This document shows, piece after piece, positions 1 through 9,706 of a DNA stretch of 64,000 bases. The stretch comes from Kitasatospora sp. MAP12-44 (GTDB taxonomy: Bacteria > Actinomycetota > Actinomycetes > Streptomycetales > Streptomycetaceae). Positions within the stretch are counted from its first letter, which is position 1, and the number at the start of each line of letters is the position of its first letter. The notes beneath the pieces were generated by a model that saw only the letters and a list, made by a program, of their open reading frames with translations, had not been told where the DNA came from and searched no databases. The stretch lies in NCBI RefSeq assembly GCF_029892095.1, contig NZ_JARZAE010000004.1, positions 7,936,001 to 8,000,000 on the forward strand, in the 5' to 3' direction. A program made the position numbers and the translations under genes.

Positions 1-1027
1 CGGTGCGCGCCGGGTCGAAGAGGTGCGGGCACTCGAAGGCGGAGGTGTCGTGGTTGGCGGCGGCGACCAGCGGGATGATGCCCTCGCCCGCCTTGACCAG
101 CTGCCCGGAGATCACCACGTCCTCGACGGCCACCCGCAGCGAGACCAGGTCGGCGACCGAGTGGAAGCGCAGGCTCTCCTCCACGGCGCGGTCGTCGCCG
201 ATCCACTGCGGGTTCTGCAGCAGCGTCATCACGCCGAGCGAGATGTTGTTGGCGGTGGTCTCGTGACCCGCGATCAGCAGCAGGATCAGCACCCCCGGCA
301 GCTCCTGCGGGTCGAGCGTGCCGGTGGCCAGCAGCCGGCTGATCAGGTCGTCGCCGGGCCACTGCACCTTGATGGCGACCAGGCGGTTGATGTAGCGCAG
401 CAGCTCCTTGGTGGCGGTGTCGCGCTGCTGGTCGGTCGAGGCCCGGATGGCCACCAGGGTGCGGGTGCGCGACTCGAAGAACTCGCGGTCGGCCGGCGGC
501 ACCCCGAGCAGCGAGGAGATCACCAGCGAGGGCACCGGTAGTGCGAAGTCCGCGACCAGGTCGGCGGAGGTGCCCGCCGCCAGCATCGCGTCGATCCGCT
601 CGTCCACGGTGCGCTCGATCGCCGGGCGCATCTCGCGCACCCGGCGGACGGTGAACTCCGGGATCAGCGCCTTGCGGAAGCGGTCGTGCTCGGGCGAGTC
701 CAGGCCGACGAACCAGCCCGGGATCTGCTCCTGGCGCGGCACTCCCATGGTGTCGCTGATGTTGGGGAAGCCCTTGTGGTCGGGGTTGGAGCTGATCTTC
801 TTGTTGGTCAGCACGGCCCGGACGTCCTCGTGCCGGGTGACCAGCCAGGCCTTGTTCCCGTTGGGCAGGTAGGAGACCACCAGGCCCTCGCGTCCGCGGT
901 AGTCCTGGTAGCGGGGAGGGGGGAAGGCCTCACCGGGTTTGCGCAGCGGGAAGTCGACCACGGTGGGTTCGGCCACGGTGGGTTCGGCCACGGTGGGTTC
1001 GGCCACGGTGGGGTCGGCGCTCGTCAT
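1..1027 (-). CDS. Cytochrome P450, CYP105-like, polyene tailoring enzyme (3' end off window)
   Basis: A P450 read from the right; about 342 residues are visible and the C-terminal heme-cysteine loop lies beyond the left edge. The I-helix oxygen-binding motif (AGHETTAN), the K-helix ExxR (ESLR) and the substrate-side stretch GWFVGLDSPEHDRFRK are present, as in CYP105 proteins. Its ATG overlaps the aminotransferase stop by 4 nt (ATGA), so translation is probably coupled. In nystatin/amphotericin-type clusters the P450 beside the mycosamine genes oxidises an exocyclic methyl branch to a carboxyl group, and a ferredoxin gene follows; that role is inferred from context. The N-terminus is odd: a PTVAE unit is repeated about four times (15-bp repeats around 960-1018). 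Family assignment is secure; the exact reaction is not. Confidence 0.9.
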   Translation of the reverse strand, partial: MTSADPTVAEPTVAEPTVAEPTVVDFPLRKPGEAFPPPRYQDYRGREGLVVSYLPNGNKAWLVTRHEDVRAVLTNKKISSNPDHKGFPNISDTMGVPRQEQIPGWFVGLDSPEHDRFRKALIPEFTVRRVREMRPAIERTVDERIDAMLAAGTSADLVADFALPVPSLVISSLLGVPPADREFFESRTRTLVAIRASTDQQRDTATKELLRYINRLVAIKVQWPGDDLISRLLATGTLDPQELPGVLILLLIAGHETTANNISLGVMTLLQNPQWIGDDRAVEESLRFHSVADLVSLRVAVEDVVISGQLVKAGEGIIPLVAAANHDTSAFECPHLFDPART

Positions 1028-2088
1028 GACGCCACCGCGCCGTAGAAGGCGCGGACCTTCCCGGTCACGTACTCCTGGTCGGCGGCGGTCAGCCCGGTGT
1101 ACGTCGGCAGGTAGAAGCCGTCCTCGGCGAACCGGTTGGCGTTGAGCGAGGGCCAGACGGGGTCCAGATAGCCGGGCTGACGGCTCATCGGCTTGAAGAA
1201 CAGCCGCGTCTCGATGCCCTCCCGGCCCAGGAACGCGCGCAGCTCCTCACGCCGCTCGGCGCGCAGGTCGTACATCCACAGCACGTCGCGAGCCGGCATC
1301 AGGGTGATGCCGGGGATGTCCGCCAGGCCCTCGTCGTAGCGGCGCTCGATCTCCTTGCGGGCGGCCAGGATCTCGTCCAGCCGCTCCACCTGGGCCAGCG
1401 CGACCGCCGCCTGCATGGCCGTCATGCGGAAGTTGTAGGCGAGCTTCTTGTGCACGAAGCTGTGGTCGGTGGTGAAGGCCATCGCCCGCAGGTGCGCCAG
1501 CTGCCCGGCGAGCCGGGGGTCGTCGGTGAGGCAGATGCCGCCCTCGCCGGCGGTGATGATCTTGTTGGCGAAGAGCGAGTAGCAGGCGATGTCGCCCACT
1601 GGGCGCACGCCGTGGGCCTCGGCGGAGTCCTCCACCACCCGCAGGTTGTACTGGAAGGCGAGGTCCATGATCGCGTCCATGGCGCAGCGCCGGCCATAGA
1701 TGTGGACGGGCATGATCGCCTTCGTCCGGGGCGTGATCTTCTCCTCGATCCGGGTGACGTCCATGTTCAGGTCGTCCGCGCAGTCCACGAAGACCGGCGT
1801 CGCGCCGGTGTAGGTGACGGCCCAGGCCGAGGCGATCATGGTGAACTCGGGGACGATCACCTCGTCGCCGGGGCCGATGCCCAGCGCCCGCAGAGCCAGC
1901 GTCAGGGCCGCTGTGCCCGACGAGCAGGCGACGCCGTGCGCGCTCCCGTTGTAGTCCGCGAACGCCGCCTCGAACCGCTGGACGTACGGCCCCTGGGAGG
2001 AGATCCAGCCGTCGCCGATTGTGTCGGTGACATATTCCAGTTCCCGTCCGGCGAGACTCGGCCGGGAAACGGGGTACCTGAACGACAT
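1024..2088 (-). CDS. DegT/DnrJ/EryC1 aminotransferase, NysDII/AmphDII-like (mycosamine formation)
   Basis: PLP-dependent sugar aminotransferase of about 354 aa. It has the family's SSGTAAL cofactor phosphate-binding segment, the EDSAEAHG aspartate region and a PLP-lysine motif (LFANKIITAGEGG). In polyene clusters this family aminates GDP-3-keto-6-deoxymannose to GDP-mycosamine. The start at 2088 is chosen because the protein then begins SFRYPVSRPSLAGRELEYV, the family's normal N-terminus, and a GAGGA ribosome site lies just upstream. An alternative ATG at 2187 overlaps the glycosyltransferase stop (ATGA) and would add 33 residues that look unlike the family. It lies between the glycosyltransferase and the P450 in one operon. 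Confidence 0.92.
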   Translation of the reverse strand: MSFRYPVSRPSLAGRELEYVTDTIGDGWISSQGPYVQRFEAAFADYNGSAHGVACSSGTAALTLALRALGIGPGDEVIVPEFTMIASAWAVTYTGATPVFVDCADDLNMDVTRIEEKITPRTKAIMPVHIYGRRCAMDAIMDLAFQYNLRVVEDSAEAHGVRPVGDIACYSLFANKIITAGEGGICLTDDPRLAGQLAHLRAMAFTTDHSFVHKKLAYNFRMTAMQAAVALAQVERLDEILAARKEIERRYDEGLADIPGITLMPARDVLWMYDLRAERREELRAFLGREGIETRLFFKPMSRQPGYLDPVWPSLNANRFAEDGFYLPTYTGLTAADQEYVTGKVRAFYGAVAS

Positions 2089-2183
2089 TTTGTCCTCGCA
2101 TCGTCGCGGGCCACTTCGGGATTTGTCCGTCGAAATCGGGTGGTACGGCAGCGCGGTGTGCGCCATCGACGTGACCGGGTTTG

Positions 2184-3560
2184 TCATGTCAGGGCTGGGA
2201 GGCCGAGCAGGAGATCCGCTGCGGCGGTTCGTCCGCCCGCGGCCTGCTGCAACTGCCCGAAGCCGGCCGCCCGCTGACGGAACGCCGGATCAGAGAGCAC
2301 CCGGGTCAGCTTTTCCACCACGTCGTCCGGGTCCATTTCCTGCGGCCGGTCGAGCGTCAGGCTGACGCCGAGATCACGCCCCCGGACGGCTTGGTCGAAG
2401 CAGTCCACCCAGAGCGGCCGCACCACCAGCGGTTTACCGAAGAACAGTCCCTCGTGGAAGCCGTTGCCGCCGCCGTGCGTGAAGAACAGCTCGACCTTCG
2501 GGTGGGCCAGCACGTCCAGCTGCGAGGGCACCCAGCTCTCGATGCGCAGGTTGCCCGGCAGCGACTCCTGCGGCGGCAGCAGGTGCTGCTGCTCCTTGGG
2601 CAGCTTCCACAGGAACTGGTGGCGGCTCTCGAGCCGGCGGGCGACCTCCACCAGTGAGCCGACCTCCTCGCGGGTCAGCCGGGTGATCGTGCCGAAGCCC
2701 ATGTAGACGACGGAGGTCTGCGCGTCCAGCCACTGGGACAGGTCATCGTCCGACCGAGTCTCCGGCAGCGGGGGCATCACCGCGCCGATCAGCTTCAGCT
2801 TCTCGGGAATGTCGAACGGATAGTCCAGCTCCGGGACCGAATTGCACAGGATCATTTCGGCCCGGTCGATCCTGGTCATCATCTCGGGCGCCGGGAGGTT
2901 CAGTTCCTTGCGAATCCGGTTGTCCTCCGAGAGGACCTTCCCCATGGCCGGGTTGAAGAACATCGCGAGTGTCCGCAGTTTGAACATGCGGTTGCTCATG
3001 CGCTGCGCGAAATTCATCGGGAAGGGGAGACCGGAGTGCGGGACCGGGAAATTCGGCGGCGTGTAGGACTTCCCGAACGGGTTGTACGAAGTGAGCACAT
3101 TGCTCGGCAGCAAGGGCACGCTCAGCACGAAAGGGATCTGCCGGGTCAGCGCCACGTCGACCGCGAAGGAACTCATGCAGTCGATCACCATGAGCGCCGG
3201 CTGCACCTTGTCCACCACGGATTCGAGCGCCCGGAATTTCGCGGCCTGCAGGGCGGGTTTGTAGGACTGCCGGATGACGGCTCGGTGAGCCTTGAAGCGC
3301 GACGACTGGGTGACCTCGCGGTACACCTCGTCGCTCCAGCTGACCGCCGACAGCTCGGGGGTCACCTCGCCGAGCGAGGCGAACTCGACCGGGCTGCCGA
3401 CCGCGAGAGCCTGCACGTCCTTGCGTCGGGGCTCGTCGGTGGCGAACCAGAGGTCGGGCACGCCCCGGCGGGAGAGCTCGGCCGCGAGCACGAGCAGCGG
3501 GTTGAGAAGGCCGCTTTCCGGAAGGCTGACGAAAAGGATCGGCCGTGGCGCGGAAGTCAT
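2184..3560 (-). CDS. Macrolide-type glycosyltransferase, NysDI/AmphDI-like mycosaminyltransferase
   Basis: GT1-family (GT-B fold) glycosyltransferase of about 458 aa and first gene of the minus-strand operon. The N-terminal half begins with PILFVSLPESGLLNPLL. The C-terminal nucleotide-sugar site has FFTHGGGNGFHEGLFFGKPL, close to the HCGxxs/THGGxNS pattern of the family. The sequence reads like the mycosaminyltransferases of nystatin, amphotericin and candicidin clusters, which attach mycosamine to the C19-type hydroxyl of the macrolactone; this is recognition from memory, not a search. Start 3560 follows a GGGAG site; the upstream in-frame ATG at 3665 adds a low-complexity tail. Next to it are the cognate aminotransferase and P450. 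Confidence 0.92.
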   Translation of the reverse strand: MTSAPRPILFVSLPESGLLNPLLVLAAELSRRGVPDLWFATDEPRRKDVQALAVGSPVEFASLGEVTPELSAVSWSDEVYREVTQSSRFKAHRAVIRQSYKPALQAAKFRALESVVDKVQPALMVIDCMSSFAVDVALTRQIPFVLSVPLLPSNVLTSYNPFGKSYTPPNFPVPHSGLPFPMNFAQRMSNRMFKLRTLAMFFNPAMGKVLSEDNRIRKELNLPAPEMMTRIDRAEMILCNSVPELDYPFDIPEKLKLIGAVMPPLPETRSDDDLSQWLDAQTSVVYMGFGTITRLTREEVGSLVEVARRLESRHQFLWKLPKEQQHLLPPQESLPGNLRIESWVPSQLDVLAHPKVELFFTHGGGNGFHEGLFFGKPLVVRPLWVDCFDQAVRGRDLGVSLTLDRPQEMDPDDVVEKLTRVLSDPAFRQRAAGFGQLQQAAGGRTAAADLLLGLPALT

Positions 3561-3936
3561 CGCGCTCCCTCCGGGAGATGGCTGCTGGGGGCCCGGAAGC
3601 TGCGCGGGCGCCCCGTCATGGGCGGGTCTGTTGGGTGCACGAGTTCTTGGTCTCATGCTCCGCACCAGGAAATCCTTAGACTCCTCGCACTTTTGCCCCG
3701 TTCTGTCCGTTTCTGCACCGATTGCTTCGAATCGGAAGATTGGCCTGCGGCTGGGCCGGGTAGGCAGGTAAGGTGTTCTTAATGAGTCTCTGACGGACGG
3801 GCGCGTGCCCGGCCGCTAGACTCTGACGTACCAAATTCGAGCCATTCTGTTCATCGCTGTTCATCCTGGATTCGTTGCAGGGAAATGATCTCGGAACACA
3901 GTTCCGATTGTTTTCGTCATTGCGAGGGGGCGTTCC
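3561..3936. promoter_or_regulatory. Divergent intergenic region between sugar operon and LAL regulator I
   Basis: A 376-bp gap with no convincing gene. It must hold promoters for the minus-strand glycosyltransferase operon and the plus-strand regulator. It is markedly more AT-rich than the rest of the window in its right half (about 3660-3920). A GAGGGGG ribosome site at 3924-3930 precedes the regulator start. I did not find a good match to the PAS-LuxR operator here. Confidence 0.6.
3891..3907. promoter_or_regulatory. Inverted repeat upstream of LAL regulator I
   Basis: Perfect 7-bp inverted repeat with 3-nt spacer, TCGGAAC-ACA-GTTCCGA, ending 29 nt before the regulator start codon. Its position suggests an operator acting on the 5' part of the regulator message. 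No binding protein can be named from sequence. Confidence 0.5.
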
Positions 3937-6825
3937 TTGCTGGATCGGGCTGATATCCCTGGATTGCCAGGGGCGTTTACCGGCCGCGCCGACGACTTGG
4001 CGGAGCTGAACGCCCGAGCCGTGGCCGCCGGGGCCGGCCGGCCGGGCCTGGTGCTGCTCTCCGGCCCCGCCGGGATGGGCCGGACCAGTCTTCTCAAGGA
4101 ATTCCTGGCCGGCCCGGCCTGTCGGGAGGCGACCGCGCTGCACGCGGTGTCCGGGGGGAGCGCCGATGCGACGGCCTACGCCGGCGTGCGGGCGCTGCTG
4201 CGCCCGCTGGGTCTGCCCGAGGCCGAGGAGCAGCAGCATCCGCTGCTGCGCGGCAGCGCCCGGCACGCCCGGCCCGCCCTGCGTCCGGGCGCGGTCGGCG
4301 ACCTGCCGTTCACCGCCGCCTGCGCCTACCCGGTGCTGCACGGGCTCTACCGCCTCGTGGTGCACCTGACGGCCGAGCGTCCGGTCGTCCTGGTCCTGGA
4401 CGACGCCCAGGCGTGCGACGAACACACGCTGCGCTGGCTGGACTTCCTGCTGCGCCGGGTCGGCGAGCTGCCGCTGCTGGTGGTGCTCGCCCACCGCACG
4501 GAGGCCGAACCCGTCGCCGCCGAGGCCTGGGCGGACCTCGGCGCCCAGCAGTCGGCCGCCCCCCTGGCGCTCGGCCCGCTGAGCGAGGCCGAGATCGGGG
4601 AGATGGCCCGTCAGGTCTTCCCGGGCCCGGTCGCCCCCGCTTTCATCGAGCGCGTGGTGGCGGTGGCCGGTGGCAACCCCCGCACCGCCACCCACCTGCT
4701 GCGCGAGCTGCGCCGTGACGGCGTGTCACCGGACGCCGAGGGCGCCCTGCGGGTCGCCGGGATCAGCGGCCTGCTGACCGCCCGGTCCGTGCCGCAGCTG
4801 CTCGACACCCGTGCACCCTGGGTCCGCGACGTGGCCGCCGCGATCGCCGTCCTCGGTGAGGACTCCCTGGTGCACCTGGCCGCCCTGGCCGGCGTGAGCA
4901 CCGTGCTCGTCGAGGACGCGCTCGTCGTGCTGCGGCACGCCGAGGTGGTGGCCCCCGACCGGGTGGACCTGGTGCACGAGGCGGTCCGCGGGGCCGTGCT
5001 CGAGGCGGTCGGCGAGCGCCGGCTCGCCGAACTGCACACCAGGGCGGCCCTGTTGCTCAGCGACGCGGGCCGCCCGGCCGAGGAGGTCGCCCGCCATCTC
5101 CTGCTGCCCGGCACGCCCGAGCCGTGGATGGTGACCTTGTTGCGCGACGCGGCCGACCTGGCCGACGGCTGCGGCGCCCCCGAGCGGGCCGTCCGCTATC
5201 TGCGCCGGGTGCTGGAGGCGGAGCCCGGCGACGTCGCGGCGCGGCTGCGGCTCGCGCTCTCGCTGGCCGAGACCGACCCCGGCGCGGCGCTCGCCCTGCT
5301 GCGGGACGCGCTCGACACGGCCACCGACGTCCGGACCAGGGCGCGCTTCGCGGTGCAGTACGCGCTGACCTGCCTGAGCGTCCAGCGGACCTCCGAGGCG
5401 CTGCGGGTGCTCGACGAGGCGTTGGACACGCTGTGGGCCACGCGCCGGCCCGGGCCCGACCCCGCCCTGCGTGAGCTGACCACCCGTCTGGAGTCGGCCC
5501 GGCTGCTCGTGGAGTGCGCCCACAGCGGGGCGGCGGCCGCCCCGGTCCGGGCGCGCCTGGCGCGGCTCCCCGCGACCTGGACGGACCCGGCGATGCGGCT
5601 CGACGGCGAGGCGCTGGCCGCGCTGCTGAGCGCCCTGGACGGCCGCTCGCTGCGCCGGACGCTCGAGCACGCCCGCCAGGTCACCCGGAGCGCGGGCGCG
5701 GCGGCGACCAGCCGGCCGCTGATCACCTCCGCCCTCGCGCTGAGCCTGGCCGACCGGACGCAGGAGGCCCTCGGCGCCCTGGACCGCGTTCTCGTGCACG
5801 GCGGCGAGGACGGCCCCTGCTGGACGCGCGCCCTCGCGCTCTCCCACCGGGCCCTGGTGCTGCGCGGCGTCGGCGCGATTCCCGACGCGCTGGCCGACGC
5901 CCGGGCTGGCGTGGCCGCCCTCCCCGAGGAGGGCAGCGACGCCCCGTCCTCGCCGATGCCCCACCTGGCACTGGCCTCGGTGCTGACCGAGCGCGGCGAG
6001 CTGGAGCGGGCCGAGGGGCTGCTGGAGCGGATCGAGCCGCCCGCGCCGGACGGGGCGTCGCTGGAGTACCACCTGTACCTGACGGCCCGGGCCCGGTTGC
6101 GCTGGGCCGCCGGTGACGGCAGCACGGCCCTGCGGCTGCTGCTCGACAGCGGCTCCGCACAGGCCGAGGCCGGCCTCGCCAACCCGGTCTTCGCGCCCTG
6201 GTGGGCCGGCGCCTCGCGGATCCTTGCGGTGCTGAACCGCGTGGAGGAGGCCCGCGAGACGGCCGCGCACGGCAGCGAGCTGGCCCGTCGCTGGGGCAGC
6301 GCCCGGGCGCTGGGGATCGCGGCGCTGGCGCACGGCGCGATCACCCCCGGCCGGGCGGGCGTCGACCTGCTCGCCGAGGCGGTCGAGCTGCTCGCCGCCT
6401 CGCCCGCCCGGGCCGACCATGCCCGGGCCGAACTCGTCCTGGGCCGGGCCCTGCTGACCACCGGCGACCAGCGAGGCGCCCGCGAGCACCTGCGGGTCGC
6501 CGCCGACCTCGCGCGCAGCTGCGGAGCGCTCGCGCTGGCCCGCACCGCCCGGCGCCGACTGATCACCGCCGGCGGACGGATGCGGGAGATCACGTCATCT
6601 CGGGCCGATATCCTCACCGACACCGAACGCAAGGTCGCGGCTCTGGCAGCGGCAGGAGCCAGCAACCGCCAGATCGCGACCGCGCTCTTCGTCACCGTAC
6701 GAACCGTGGAGACCCATCTGACCAGCGTGTACCGCAAACTGGGCGTCAGCCGACGGGTGGGGCTGGCCTCGGCGTTGCACAACCCGGCCACGCCCGCTGT
6801 GCGGGCACTGGCCCGGGTGCCCTGA
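3937..6825 (+). CDS. LAL-family LuxR transcriptional regulator I (NysRI/AmphRI-like)
   Basis: Giant regulator of 962 aa with an N-terminal AAA-type ATPase, a long helical (TPR-like) middle and a C-terminal LuxR helix-turn-helix (LTDTERKVAALAA...RTVETHLTSVYRKL, about residues 890-940). The Walker A site is GPAGMGRT at residues 43-50, with arginine where lysine is expected; Walker B is VLVLDDAQ. In nystatin and amphotericin clusters such LALs are positive pathway regulators found in the same RI-RII-RIII-RIV order. The assigned start is a TTG with a GAGGGGG site 6 nt upstream. It is first of a same-strand run of four regulators. Confidence 0.93.
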   Translation: MLDRADIPGLPGAFTGRADDLAELNARAVAAGAGRPGLVLLSGPAGMGRTSLLKEFLAGPACREATALHAVSGGSADATAYAGVRALLRPLGLPEAEEQQHPLLRGSARHARPALRPGAVGDLPFTAACAYPVLHGLYRLVVHLTAERPVVLVLDDAQACDEHTLRWLDFLLRRVGELPLLVVLAHRTEAEPVAAEAWADLGAQQSAAPLALGPLSEAEIGEMARQVFPGPVAPAFIERVVAVAGGNPRTATHLLRELRRDGVSPDAEGALRVAGISGLLTARSVPQLLDTRAPWVRDVAAAIAVLGEDSLVHLAALAGVSTVLVEDALVVLRHAEVVAPDRVDLVHEAVRGAVLEAVGERRLAELHTRAALLLSDAGRPAEEVARHLLLPGTPEPWMVTLLRDAADLADGCGAPERAVRYLRRVLEAEPGDVAARLRLALSLAETDPGAALALLRDALDTATDVRTRARFAVQYALTCLSVQRTSEALRVLDEALDTLWATRRPGPDPALRELTTRLESARLLVECAHSGAAAAPVRARLARLPATWTDPAMRLDGEALAALLSALDGRSLRRTLEHARQVTRSAGAAATSRPLITSALALSLADRTQEALGALDRVLVHGGEDGPCWTRALALSHRALVLRGVGAIPDALADARAGVAALPEEGSDAPSSPMPHLALASVLTERGELERAEGLLERIEPPAPDGASLEYHLYLTARARLRWAAGDGSTALRLLLDSGSAQAEAGLANPVFAPWWAGASRILAVLNRVEEARETAAHGSELARRWGSARALGIAALAHGAITPGRAGVDLLAEAVELLAASPARADHARAELVLGRALLTTGDQRGAREHLRVAADLARSCGALALARTARRRLITAGGRMREITSSRADILTDTERKVAALAAAGASNRQIATALFVTVRTVETHLTSVYRKLGVSRRVGLASALHNPATPAVRALARVP

Positions 6826-6901
6826 CCCCGGCGAGGACCGCAGCGGACGAACCTCGACGACGAGGGCGTGAACGGACCGGACGGCGACCTGAAGACCTGG
6901 T

Positions 6902-9703
6902 ATGACCATGCACCTGCACCTGCACCTGCCTCTTGCGTTCAACTCCCCTGTACGCGGTGGCCCGCACGCGCGGCCCGCCCTACCCGCCCCGCTGCACCGC
7001 GAGCCCGAACAGGCCGTGCTGGCCTCGGTGCTCGCCGCGCTGAGCGCGGGCCGTCCCGCCGTGGTCACCGTCAGGGGCCGTCCCGGCTTCGGCCAGAACG
7101 CCCTGGCGCGCTGGGCCGCCGCGCGCGCCGAGGCACTCGGCCTGCGGGTGCTGCACGCCCGGGCCAGCTCGGCCGAGGGCGCCCTGCGGCACGGGGTGGC
7201 CGCCCAACTCCTGGCGCCACTCGACGGGTTGGCCGACGAGTCGCTGCGGGCGCTGGCCGCGCCGGAACGCGGTGGCCGCCACCCCGGACTGGCCGACCTG
7301 CTCGGCGCCGCCCGGGAGCGGGCGACCCTGCTGGTCGTCGAGGACGCCCAGTGGCTCGACCAGGAGTCGCTGAGCTGGCTCCAGGCGCTGGTCCGCCGCT
7401 CGCGCGGGGTCCCGCTGGCCCTGGTGGCCGCGGGCAGCGGCCTGTCGGCCGGGGGCCCGGACTGGCTGAGCCTCGCCTCGGCGACCTGCGCCACCTCCCA
7501 TGAGCTGGTGCTGGCGCCGCTGAGCCGCTGCGAGGTGGCCCGCACGGTCGAACTGGCCTGCGGTGAGCCGGGGGAGGCGGCCTTCAGCGCGGCGGCCTGG
7601 AGGATCACGGCGGGCAACCCCGCGCTGCTGCGCGACGCGCTGCGCGGCTTCGTCGACGAGGGCTGCCGGCCGGTCGCCGAGCGGGTGGAGCGGCTGCGCG
7701 CCACAGCTGCGCAGGTGAGCGCCGAGCGCGTGCTGTGGGCGCTGCGCGCGCTGTGCCCGCGGACGCTCGCCACCGTCCGCGCGCTGGCTGTCTGCGGCCA
7801 CCTGCTGGACCTGCCGATGGCCTGCGCGCTCGCCGACTCGACCTCGCTCGGTGAGTCCAGGCTGCGGGCGGAGCTGAAGGCGACCGGCATCGCCGTGCCC
7901 ACCGAGAGCGGCCTGCGGGTGGACCCGGTGGCCCGTACCCGGGTGCTGGAGGGGATGACCGTCGAGGAGCGCGCCGCCCTGCACGCCCGCGCCGCCGAAC
8001 TCGCCCACCGCGCGGCCATGGACGACCGGGCGGTGGCCGACCTGCTGCTCTGCACCCGGCCGTTCGGCGCGCCCTGGGCCGTGCTCGCGCTGCACCGCAG
8101 CGCGGCGGCCGCCATCCGGCGCGGGGACCACCGGCGCGCGGCCGGCTACCTGTCGCGCACCCTGAAGGAGCCACTGGACCCTGCCCAACACGCCCGGATG
8201 ACCTTCGAGTTGGCCGCTGTCCAGCTGGTCACCGCGCCCGAGGCGGGCCACCGCCTGCTCGACGAACTGGTCCGCAGCACCGGCGCCCACCCCGAACTGC
8301 GGCTGCGCGCCGTCGACCTCGGGCTCACCCTGGGCGATCCGCAGTGCATCCGCCGCGCGGTGGCCGACATCCTGCCCACCGCGCGCGGCAGCGAACGGGA
8401 CGACCTGGTCGCCCTGTTCTGGTCGGCCGAGCCCACCGCGGCGGACGACACCGAGCTGCTCTCGCCCGAGGTGCCGCCGCTGTCCGACAGCCCGGCCTCC
8501 CCTGCTCAGGCCGGGGTGCGCGCCTGGCAGCTCGCCGTGCGCGGCACCGCGTCGGCCACCGCCCGGGAGCTGGCTCGCCGTGCACTGGCCCGGCGCGCGG
8601 CCCGCAGCACCCCGGTGCGGGCCCGACTGGCCGCCTGCCGCGCGCTCTGTCTCACCGACGACTACGAAGAGGCCGAGGCGGGCCTGAGCGCGCTGCTGAC
8701 CGAACTGCGCGGCGATCCGCTGAGCGTCGGCGCCGCGCAGGTGCTCGCCGTGCGCGCCGAACTGTACCTGCGCAGCGGCCGGTTGGGCGCCGCCGAGCAG
8801 GACCTCGGCGCCGCCGAGCAGGCCCCGGGCCGCAGCGACCCGACGGCGCTGCACCTGCGGGCGGTGCGCATCATGCTGGCGCTGGAGAGCGGCCGCCTGG
8901 ACGTCGCGCGGGCGCTGGCCGCGACGCCGACACCGCGCGGCATCGACGACAGCACGTCCGGGGCCTACCTGCTTTTCGCCCGGGGGCTGCTGGCCTCCAG
9001 CGAGGGCGACCCGGTCGGGGCCGGGGAGCTGCTGCGCGAGTGCGGACGGCGGCTGCTGAGCCGCCAGCACGTCAACCCGGCCGTGCTGCCCTGGCGTTCG
9101 ATGGCCGCGCTGGCCTGCCAGGCAGCCGGCGAGCACGCGGAGGCGGTGCGGCTCAGTCACGAGGAACTCCAGTGCGCCCGGCACTGGGGGGCGGCCAGCA
9201 CGGTGGGCTGGGCCGAGCTGACGGTCGGCCGGATGGCCGGCGAACGGCTGGAGGGGGCCCGCCGGGCCGTCCGTACGCTGCGGGACGGACCCGTCGGTCT
9301 GGTCTACGCGCGTGCACTGGCCGAGCTGGCCTCCGCCGAGCTGGCCGGCCGCGAGGGCGACCGGCACGCCGCCCAGGCGTCGCTGGCCCGCCTCTCCACC
9401 CTCACCAGCACCCACCCCGGCGGCCCGATGCCCGAACGGGCGCGGCTGCTGGCCGAGGAGTTGGGGCAGGCCCACGCCGAGGAGGCACCCGCGCCCGGCG
9501 CCTCGGCCTGGGCCGCCCTGCCGCAGACCGAGCGGCACACCGCCGCACTGGCCGGCAACGGGCACAGCAACCAGCACATCGCCGACATGCTGTCGGTCTC
9601 GCGGCGCACGGTCGAACTCCGCCTCAGCCGCACGTACAAGAAGCTTCGCATCGGTGGCCGGCAGGAACTGTCGGCACTGGTGCGCGCGATGGAAGGACAC
9701 TGA
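6902..9703 (+). CDS. LAL-family LuxR transcriptional regulator II (NysRII-like), broken Walker A
   Basis: 933-aa LAL regulator with the same ATPase, helical repeat and LuxR HTH layout. The P-loop reads GRPGFGQN (residues 59-66): both the catalytic lysine and the following Thr/Ser are lost, so nucleotide hydrolysis is doubtful. Walker B is LLVVEDAQWLD. The recognition helix has VELRL where the usual pattern is VExHL. The N-terminus starts with an HLHLHL run from 6-bp repeats. It starts 76 nt after regulator I and ends 3 nt before regulator III, so II and III are almost certainly co-translated. Probably an activator whose ATPase domain has become a nucleotide sensor or scaffold (inference). Confidence 0.92.
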   Translation: MTMHLHLHLPLAFNSPVRGGPHARPALPAPLHREPEQAVLASVLAALSAGRPAVVTVRGRPGFGQNALARWAAARAEALGLRVLHARASSAEGALRHGVAAQLLAPLDGLADESLRALAAPERGGRHPGLADLLGAARERATLLVVEDAQWLDQESLSWLQALVRRSRGVPLALVAAGSGLSAGGPDWLSLASATCATSHELVLAPLSRCEVARTVELACGEPGEAAFSAAAWRITAGNPALLRDALRGFVDEGCRPVAERVERLRATAAQVSAERVLWALRALCPRTLATVRALAVCGHLLDLPMACALADSTSLGESRLRAELKATGIAVPTESGLRVDPVARTRVLEGMTVEERAALHARAAELAHRAAMDDRAVADLLLCTRPFGAPWAVLALHRSAAAAIRRGDHRRAAGYLSRTLKEPLDPAQHARMTFELAAVQLVTAPEAGHRLLDELVRSTGAHPELRLRAVDLGLTLGDPQCIRRAVADILPTARGSERDDLVALFWSAEPTAADDTELLSPEVPPLSDSPASPAQAGVRAWQLAVRGTASATARELARRALARRAARSTPVRARLAACRALCLTDDYEEAEAGLSALLTELRGDPLSVGAAQVLAVRAELYLRSGRLGAAEQDLGAAEQAPGRSDPTALHLRAVRIMLALESGRLDVARALAATPTPRGIDDSTSGAYLLFARGLLASSEGDPVGAGELLRECGRRLLSRQHVNPAVLPWRSMAALACQAAGEHAEAVRLSHEELQCARHWGAASTVGWAELTVGRMAGERLEGARRAVRTLRDGPVGLVYARALAELASAELAGREGDRHAAQASLARLSTLTSTHPGGPMPERARLLAEELGQAHAEEAPAPGASAWAALPQTERHTAALAGNGHSNQHIADMLSVSRRTVELRLSRTYKKLRIGGRQELSALVRAMEGH

Positions 9704-9706
9704 CGG

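Noticed and set aside
3891..3907. PAS-LuxR operator upstream of LAL regulator I
   Set aside because: Half-sites resemble CTCGGA/TCCGA but the spacing is too long for the 16-bp consensus.
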